A DNA stretch of 16,809 nt from Methanobacteriaceae archaeon. GTDB taxonomy: Archaea; Methanobacteriota; Methanobacteria; Methanobacteriales; Methanobacteriaceae. Made by a program: the position numbers and the translations under genes. Where the stretch lies: NCBI GenBank assembly GCA_030681145.1, contig JAUXXK010000192.1, positions 1 to 16,809 of the forward strand. The letters are read 5' to 3'. Below the pieces are notes generated by a model. That model did not search any database. It saw nothing but the letters and a program-made list of their open reading frames with translations, and was not told where the DNA came from. Shown one piece after another: positions 7,188-16,000 of this stretch (within the stretch, counting starts at the first letter, position 1; every line of letters begins with the position of its first letter).

Positions 7188-8914
7188 TTCAGGCCTATAA
7201 CTCTAGCATAGCTTATATTATCTGCTATCTTTTGTAATACCTCAATATTTTCAAAAGATCCTTTTTCTTCTGGTAAATATGTTGCGGGGTTAAATTCAAC
7301 TCCGGAATCTTTAAAGGAAATTGTTATTTCTTCTTCTCCTATTTTAGACAATATATCCATGTATTCTATATTATTGTCATTATATTTTATTGTATTTACG
7401 GCCATCTCCTCAATAATCATACCTATACGTAAAGCTGTTTTATCATTTATCCCGTTTTCCTTGGCAAAATTAATTAATTTTTCAGATAGTCCTACTACAT
7501 CCTCCACTGAATTGTTTATAGTGACATCTAGAACCGCGGCATCATCATGATTTCCCAGTAAGAAAAATCCTGAATACTCTCCCTGAGAGCGTTTAGCTAT
7601 TATCTTTGTGGCAAAGTATATCATTATAATCGTGCCTATTTCGGCTATTAAGAATGATATCCAAATACCATCAGCACCAATAGTACCAGATAATAGATAG
7701 GCTGCTGTTACTGGAATTAAAAGGCCTTGAGTTATGGAAATTGTAAATGATAATTTTTTTTGCTGTATTGCTTGGGTATAGAAAAGCATTAAAAAGGTTA
7801 TACCCGTGCCAATAATACTTAATGAAAGTATTCTTATGGCGTTTATTCCCACAGCCACGTCTTGTGGAGAACTGACCCCGAATATATTTAATAATGTGGC
7901 GGGAAATGCCATAAATAGTATGGTGAATACCGTTCCAGCCAATAATACTATTTTTAGGGAGGTATTGATGGTGTATTTTACCCCTGAATAGTCTTTTTCC
8001 TGAAAGAATATGGAGACTATGGGGGACATTGCTTGAGATGTTCCTATTAAAAAAATGTATATTATGAAAAGGCTGTTGTAAAAAACTGCAAAAGCGGTTA
8101 AACCAGGTTTACCTATTACTGCAGATATTAGGGTATTGATTATGAATAATTTTATAGTTAAAAATAGTTGTAATGATGCTCCGGGAAATCCTGCTTTTAG
8201 GATGTCCATTATGGATGATAACGTTTCAGATATTTTATATTTGGTTAGGGATACAAAATGCATGGTCCTATCTTTAGCAAAGAAATACTGCATTATAAAT
8301 ATGGTCCCCACAGTATAACCAGTTATTGTGGCCAGAGCCGCCCCCCCTATATCCATACCTAGGCCAAAGATATAAACCAGGTCCATTACTAGATTCACTA
8401 TATTTGCTATTAAAAGGGCGTGAAATGATAGATTTGGTTTACCATCTGCTCTTATGAAATAAGCTATTCCCATTAAAATAAATAATAAAGGCGATCCCAG
8501 TAAATATACTCCTAAAAATTTCTTAACCAGTACGGCCAGTGCAGGATTGCTGGTTAGAGAAGCCACAATATTATCCAGAAAAACCAGTCCAAAAATAGAA
8601 AATAGTGCCCCGATAACCAGTAATAGGAGCATGGAACTGGTGAAATAAACATCTGCTTTTTCTTCTTTTCGTTCTGCTTTTGAAACAGATACCAGTATAG
8701 ATCCTCCTAAACCAATCATCCAATAAATCAGATTTATAAATGTAATTATAGGAGCAATAAGGGCCATTGCAGAAATATTAATAGAACCTAATGCATTACC
8801 TACTATTAAAGTGTCTATAAATGTACTGACGTTCATGGCCATAGACATGAGTAAAGTGGGTAAGAAAAATTCTTTAAATTTTTCAGATATTAACTTATAA
8901 TTTCTTTCAAACAT
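7160..8914 (-). CDS. MATE efflux transporter fused to a C-terminal RsbW-like ATPase domain
   Basis: A 584-residue protein, about 130 longer than a usual MATE transporter. Residues 1 to about 448 form the MATE domain, with twelve hydrophobic segments in two halves and the N-terminal LPTLLMSMAMNVSTFIDTLI and VGNALG typical of MepA/DinF-like members. Residues about 452-584 form a GHKL ATPase of the anti-sigma type: N box IGMIIEEMAVNTIKYN, G1-like FKDSGVEFNP, final strand NSTVITIKR. The glycine-rich ATP lid (GGLG in the free ATPase) is replaced by a segment reading GSFENIEVLQ, so catalysis may be lost. It follows the NRPS gene by 55 bases, with GAGGGG eight bases before the ATG at 8914, and so is probably co-transcribed. 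The likely job is export of the NRPS product, driven by a cation gradient, with the ATPase tail as a regulatory docking site. The fusion role is an inference. Confidence 0.9.
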   Translation of the reverse strand: MFERNYKLISEKFKEFFLPTLLMSMAMNVSTFIDTLIVGNALGSINISAMALIAPIITFINLIYWMIGLGGSILVSVSKAERKEEKADVYFTSSMLLLLVIGALFSIFGLVFLDNIVASLTSNPALAVLVKKFLGVYLLGSPLLFILMGIAYFIRADGKPNLSFHALLIANIVNLVMDLVYIFGLGMDIGGAALATITGYTVGTIFIMQYFFAKDRTMHFVSLTKYKISETLSSIMDILKAGFPGASLQLFLTIKLFIINTLISAVIGKPGLTAFAVFYNSLFIIYIFLIGTSQAMSPIVSIFFQEKDYSGVKYTINTSLKIVLLAGTVFTILFMAFPATLLNIFGVSSPQDVAVGINAIRILSLSIIGTGITFLMLFYTQAIQQKKLSFTISITQGLLIPVTAAYLLSGTIGADGIWISFLIAEIGTIIMIYFATKIIAKRSQGEYSGFFLLGNHDDAAVLDVTINNSVEDVVGLSEKLINFAKENGINDKTALRIGMIIEEMAVNTIKYNDNNIEYMDILSKIGEEEITISFKDSGVEFNPATYLPEEKGSFENIEVLQKIADNISYARVIGLNSTVITIKR

Positions 8915-8990
8915 TAATAATTCCCCTCAATCAACGAACCCCATATCCCCACTCAAACATTAATATCACTCAATCAAAGAAGCTCATATC
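8907..8990. repeat. Degenerate 46-base tandem duplication spanning the NRPS stop and exporter start
   Basis: TCAAACATTAAT occurs at 8907-8918 and 8953-8964. CTCAATCAA recurs at 8926-8934 and 8969-8977. A related stretch ending CATATC is at 8935-8947 and 8978-8990. The right copy contains the NRPS stop (8970-8972); the left copy contains the exporter start (8912-8914). On the minus strand the right copy still carries ATG-TTT-GAG, like the exporter start ATG-TTT-GAA, and opens a nine-codon reading frame (8960-8931) that begins just after the NRPS stop behind GAGTGAT. Confidence 0.78.
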
Positions 8991-10090
8991 TTTGAGATAT
9001 TCTATAAACATTTCAAGGTACTCATCACTTATTAAAGGCCATTTATAGCCTAAACGGTATAATGCTTGTATGGTGTAATCATTGATAACCGGTACCAGTG
9101 CGCGGCCTTTTCCTTTACCCATACCTACTGCAGTAACCAGTCCAGAAATTGCTTCTTGTTTTGATTCATCTTCCATGGCCTCATTAAAAGCCGTGTTAAA
9201 TTCATCTTCTTCTACTCCTTCAACCGGGAGTCCCGCGGAATTCATGATCTCTATAATATCTGCAATATAGATAGTGTGGTTATTATATGTATGGAATAAT
9301 CTACACTCTTTAGGAGATTTTGATAGTAAAATAATGGATCGGGCAGTTATATCAATTGGTGTTAGCTCTATTTCTCCTCCAAGGATGGAGTAAGGTATTT
9401 TTCCAACAGCACCATATGCTTTTAGTCTATTGATAAATCCATTTGTTTCAAAGTTAATCTGGAATTCACTATCAGAGTGTCTTGCCATTAAATTACCTAC
9501 ACGCATAATTTTAGCATTCAATCCTTTTGTAGCTGCTTCAAGCACCACCCTTTCTGCTAAAAACTTACTGCTGAGATATTTATTATCTAAAGCCTGGCCC
9601 ACATAAAGCGTTTGTTCATCAAAATCAGTGTCTAGTGGTGGGAAATTATTAACACTTTCCCCAGCTACACTGGTAGTGGAAATTTGAATATATTTACATC
9701 CCTTTGTTTTACAAAATTCCACTCCTTTTTCAACACCACCGATGTTAATATCTTCAATTTGAGTTCCAGATGCAAAATGCTTTACATTCGCTGCACAATT
9801 AATTACAGTATCTATGGCAAATGGTAGTGCCTTTTCAAAATCAGAGCTTTTAGTAATGTCTCCTTCTATTAGATGAATCCTGGAACCAAACAATTCTTCA
9901 TAATTTTCACTGAAATAATAAAACAATAATGATTTTAACCGTTCTTCTGGATTAGTTCTTCTTCCTTTCCTTAATAAACAGTATACTTTACCGGTTTCAT
10001 TCTCTAAAAAGTCACGAAGGACATGTATTCCTAAAAATCCGGTTGCGCCGGTTAATAAAATGTTTCCTATTTCTTCTTTTTCCCCATTTA
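8970..10090 (-). other. NRPS terminal thioester reductase (R) domain
   Basis: About 370 residues of short-chain-dehydrogenase type. The NAD(P)H-binding loop TGATGFLG is at about 10031-10056, the catalytic Ser/Thr segment reads STTSVAG, and the catalytic pair Tyr (9576-9578) and Lys (9564-9566) is in YLSSK. All catalytic residues are present. Such domains reduce the peptidyl thioester to an aldehyde, sometimes further to an alcohol. The end has YKWPLISDEYLEMFIEYL, typical of the domain's C-terminus. Confidence 0.92.
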
Positions 10091-13000
10091 TGAAATTTTT
10101 GATGGTGTTTTTCTTTAAAATTTCATTAATATCATCATAAGAATATTTATCTTCTTTTTTAGTTGAATCTACAGCACTGGTTATGAAATTAGCTAATTCA
10201 CGTGCTGTGGGGTGTGCAAAAACATCACCATATTTTAGTTCATAACCATGGGTCATAGCTTCAATAGTAATTTTTGTAACAAGTAGAGATGTGCCGCCAA
10301 GATTAAAGAAATTATCCGTAACCCCAATATCGGATATATTGAGTATCTCTGAGAAGGTGGCGGCAAAGAATGCTTCTAAATCATTTTCCGGGGCGACATA
10401 TTCTGAGGTTAAGGTAGGTTCGGGTAGGGCCTTAATATCAGTTTTACCATTAAGAGTTTGGGGCAACTTATCCATCTGCATAAATACTGTGGGAACCATG
10501 TAGGGTGTTAATCTCTTTCTAAGTGAATTTTTTAAATCTTCAATACCAATATCTATTTGAGTATCTGCTGTAAAGTAAGCACATAAATGGTCATTATTTT
10601 GTACTTCACGAACTATAACTGCTAGTGAGTTTATTCCAGGATAATCTGAGATTGCGCTTTCTATTTCACCTATTTCAATTCTTAAACCCCTAAGTTTAAT
10701 CTGATTATCAAGCCTGCCCAGAATTGATAATTCTCCATTATCATTTTCTTTTGCAAAGTCTCCAGTCTTATAATACCTTAAGTTATTAATCATGACATAT
10801 CTATCTTTATTTAGTTCGTCCCGGTTACGGTAACCTTTGGTAACACCACAACCTGCCACATATAACTCACCTACAACACCTTTAGGCATGGGATTAGAAT
10901 CAAGATCCATGACTTTTTCTTTAACATTGAAAAGAGGTTCTCCAACCGTTATATTTTCATCAGTAATGAGTTTGGTATTACAAGAAATTGTGATTTCTGT
11001 GGGCCCGTATACGTTGTAGATATCAGCATCTGTAACTTCTTTAAGTAGGGGGTAGAGTTGTGGTTGGAATGGTTCACCGGCAATAGTCATCACGTTACAA
11101 TTGCCCAGAATTCTTTTTATACCGTCCAGTTCTAAGTATTGCATCATTCTGGAAGGTGTTGCACTGAATACATCGGCTCCGGTTCTATCAAATAAATCTA
11201 CAAGCGCCAAAGGATTTTTTGATTCTTCATCATTGGCAAAAACCAGCGTTACACCATTCATTAACGCAGGGAAAGCTTCATGTAAAAATAAATCAAAGGC
11301 TACGGTAGCTATTGCCACTGATTTTTTACCATCATTAATTAAACCATATGTATAACAATTTTTAGGGTCAGGATACACATAATTTGTTATATTTTCATGG
11401 GTAACCATCACGCCTTTAGGTTTACCAGTAGAACCTGATGTATAAATAAGATAACATAGATTTTGTGGGCTTACATCCGGATCTGGGTTTTTATCGTTTT
11501 CTTCTAGGAGTAATTCATCAATATCAAGTGCATTGGGAATATCCTCTTTAGTTATGATATAATTAGCATCACTATCTTCAAAAACCTGATTAACCCTATC
11601 TTCAGGGTATTCCGGATCCACCGGGATAAAAGCACATCCCGCTTTTACAATACCCAGTATGGCTGATATTAAACGACTGTCCCGTTTCAGGATGAACATA
11701 ACTCTATCTTCGGTTTTAGCCCCTCTTCTTATAAGTGCATTGGCTATACGATTGGCTTTTTTATTTAGTTCATCATAGGTGAATTCACCATCCTCAGCAA
11801 TTAGGGCCGTATGGTCCCTATATAATTCCACCTGCTTTTCAAAGAGTTTGTTTAGTAATGGTTCCTCAATTGGAGTTATCTTAAACTCTTCTTCTTCATC
11901 AGATACAATTGAAATATTCTTGATTAATGTATCCTGATTTTTCATCAGTTTCTCTATTACCAACCGGATACTCTCAATAAATATGGTAATTAAGTCCTTA
12001 GAATAGAGTGCATTATTATATTGTGATAGTATATTGAGTTTACCGTCTTTTTCTATAATATTAATGCCTAATTTAAATTTTAATCCTTCGTATTCCAAGC
12101 TTTCACGTTCTACAGTTTCACCGTTCATGGTTATATCTTCAATTATTTTTCCATGAAATGCATAAAAAAAGTCAGGAAACATGTCATATTTATCAGAAAC
12201 CTTGGTGAAAGGGTAACATTCATATTTTAAAACATCTAACCAGATATTTTCAATATAATTGAAATATTCTGTGGCGGTCATCTCACTATCCAGATTAAAA
12301 GCAATAGGCAATGTTTTTACCATCATAGCCAGAGTATTTTGATATTGGGGATTGCCTCTCCCATTGGAGATGGTGGATATTAAAATATTTTTATTATAAA
12401 CAAATTTACTCAGGGTTAATACGGTTGCTGCTAAGAATAAATTATTGGGAGTGATTGCATTTTGTTTACAAAAATCCTCAACATCTAATTTGTCCAGAGA
12501 AACACTTAACTCTCCCAAACCACCATCTTCTTCATTACCACTGAGGTCTGGTGAGACTACGGTGACACCATCAAATTCGCTTACTTTATCTCCAAAATAA
12601 TCTTCCGCTTCATGATAAAGGGCTGTTTTTTCAATTAAAGCTTCATCTAAACTTAAATCAAACCCGGTACGTTCTTCTGGAGCTAAATCTTCCCCGTCAT
12701 AGATTTTTCCAATATCATTAAATAATATATTCAATGACGTGCCATCCAGAATTATGTGATGGAAATCAGCTAGTAAACAAACCTCAGACGGGTTTTTATA
12801 TATTTCAAACCTTATAAGTGGCCCATCAAATAAAGAAAACGGTTTTATGAATTTATTTATAATTTTATCATCAACAGTTCCCTCTTTGATCTTTATATTA
12901 ATTTTTAAATCATCACGACGTTCCTGGCGAATTTCCCCATCAATCATGACGAATCTGGTTTTAATATAGGCATGTTTTTCCACAGCTTCTAATATGGCTG

Positions 13001-16000
13001 CTTTTAATTTCTCAGGATCTATATCTGTACGGAAACGTATGCATTTTGGCAAGTTATAGTTTAATTTTTCTGGATTTTTAACACTATCAAAGTAAACTCC
13101 TAACTGATTCTGGGTTAAAGGATAAAACTCTTGTTTTTGGTGATGTGTTTTTTTAACACTGGCCGATATTGAAATCTCTTTTGCTATTTCACGTATATTC
13201 CTGGCTCGCATTAAGTTTGTTACACTAACAGTAACATCAAATTTCTCTGAAATCATGGATACTAGCTTAAGAACAGATAAAGAGGTGAGGCCTAATTGGA
13301 AGAGGTCAGTTACCACACCAAAAGTTGAAATGTTTAATATCTCAGAGCACATATCAAAGATATCTTTTTCTAGATCGGTATCCGGAGCTATAATCTCCTC
13401 AAATTGGTAATTGTATTTTTCGGGGTGTGGGAAATTATTTAGATCAGTTTTCCCGTTGGGAGTCATAGGGAAATTATCCATTTTAACAAAATAAGACGGG
13501 ACCATGTAAACTGGTAATATATTGATTAGATTGTTTTTTAAATTAGGAATATCCACTTCTTTATCTTCTGTAAAGTAGGCACACAAGTGTTCTGTGTCTT
13601 GTACGGTTTTTACCAGTACAAAGGCAGATTTAACTCCATCATATTCGCTGATTGCATTTTCAATTTCACCAAGTTCAATCCTCAGGCCCCTGAGTTTAAT
13701 CTGATTATCCATTCTACCAAGAACGTATAATTCACCTTTGCTGTTTCTTTTTGCTAAATCCCCGGTATTGTAATAGCGTAAGCCGTTGTGTGTTACGAAT
13801 TTTTCTCGGGTTAGTTTATCATTTTTCCAGTACCCCCTAGCAACTCCTGCACCGGCTACATATAATTCCCCTATAACATTGTAATCAACGGGATTAGCAT
13901 CCATATCCATGATTTCGTCAGTAACATTCAGTAAACATTCACCTGCAGTGATATCTTCACTTTTTATGAGTTTTCCATGGGAGGCGATTGTAATCTCGGT
14001 TGGACCATAAGAGTTGTATATTTCTGCTTGGGTATATTTTGAAAGAATGGTGTAGAGTTGGGGAGGGAATGTTTCTCCGCCGATGATAATCACTTTACAA
14101 CTAGGCATGGTTTTTTGAATTTCTTCAATTTCAAGATATTGTAATAATCGGGTTGGTGTTGCACCAAAGGCATCGGCACCTGTTTTTTTGAATAATTTTA
14201 CAAGTTCTAATGGATTGATGGATTGTTCCTCATTGGCAAATACAACCGGCATACCATTCATTATTGTAGCGAAAATCTCCCGCAAGAATACGATAAATGA
14301 TACCGTGGATATTGAAATCATCATATCTGCTTTATTTACCAAGGCGTGAATCGGGATATTTTCTGGAACTGGAGATACATAATTGGTGATACCTCCATGA
14401 GTTAGCATCACACCCTTAGGTTTGCCTGTTGAACCAGAGGTATAAATAAGGTAGCATAGATTCTCCGGGCTTAAATCAGGGTTGGGGTTTTCCTCGTTTT
14501 CTTCCTGGAGTAATTCATCAACATCAAGTGCATTAGGGACATCTTCTTTAGTTATAATAAATTTAGCATCACTATCTGCTAATACGTGTTTTATTCTCTC
14601 TTCAGGGTATTCCGGATCCACCGGGATAAAAGCACATCCGGCTTTTACAATACCAAGGACACTTGCAATAAGACGACTATCCCGTTTTAGCATAAACAGA
14701 ATCTTATCTTCAACTTGCACTCCTCTTTTTATAAGGGCGTTGGCGATACGATTGGATTTTCTATTTAGTTCATCATATGTTAATTCACCATCAACAGCGA
14801 TTAAAGCTGTTTTATCCTTAGTTTTCTCCACTTGCTTTTCAAAGAGTTTGTTTAATAATGGTTCCTCAACTATGTTAATCTGGAAATCTTTTCCTTTTCT
14901 ATCATAAGGTAAAATAGAAATATCTTTTAGCAGAGCTTCATGATTCTTCATTAGTTTAGAGATGATAATATCAATACTTTGCACAAATGTTTCTAAGAGA
15001 ACTTTAGAATAGACGGCATCATTATATTGTGAAATTAGATTGAAGTTTGTACCATTGTCTTCAACATAAACCGCTAATTTAGGAGGTTTTTTTTCTAGAT
15101 ATTCGTCCTTAACTGATTCATAGGCAAATAAGAATTCGGGTATAATATAATTTTTATTAGATATATGGGCATAAGGGTAATAATCGTAGTCTTGAACCTC
15201 GCTAAGAGAATTCTCTATTATATGCAGATATTCCTCCACGGATTTATCTGTATTAATATTTATAGCAAAAGGTAATTCTCGGCCTAAATTCTGGTTATTG
15301 GAAAGAATAGAGATTAGAATATCCTTACTAAACACAAACTTTGTTAGACTAAATATGGTAGATGCTAAAAATATATTATCCGGGCGTATGCCATGGTCTT
15401 TGCAGAATTCTTTAATATCCTTTGCATATAAAGAAAGGGAAACCTCTTTTATGTTTCCATCTTCCTCATTACCACCAATATCTGATGAAACAACCGTTGA
15501 GTCATCATTATCTCTTAGCATGTCCTTTAAATATTTTTCAGCTTCATAAAATTGGCTAGTTTCTACTTCAACCTCATCACAAAGTTTATCAGGGTTATCT
15601 GCAATATCCCACAAGAGTTTTCTTATATTTTTTACCATATCAGATATTTGCATATCCGAAAAACAGTCTTTATTATATTCTATCTGTAAAAGCTGTAAAC
15701 CATCTTTATCACTTAATGATGGATTAACACGAATATGGAAAGGAAATTCACTATTAGAATTATTAAGAATGTATTCTACATTTGAATCTGTTGAATTGGA
15801 TACCATAGAATACATGGATAGCATGGCCGGATCTATTCCTTTTTGCTGTAATTTTGCACCATACTTGTTGAAAGATAATTTTCCATGGGTCAGGCCATTT
15901 TTCAACACGGATTTAGTGTATAATAATGCCTCTTTAAATGACCTATTTTTATCATATTCTAGCCTTAAAGGCATCATATTTACAAACATACCTAACATAT

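Noticed and set aside
14482..14907. A 141-residue plus-strand reading frame
   Set aside because: It lies wholly antisense to the A1 domain, is Ser-rich with no recognisable motif, and reflects codon bias of the NRPS.
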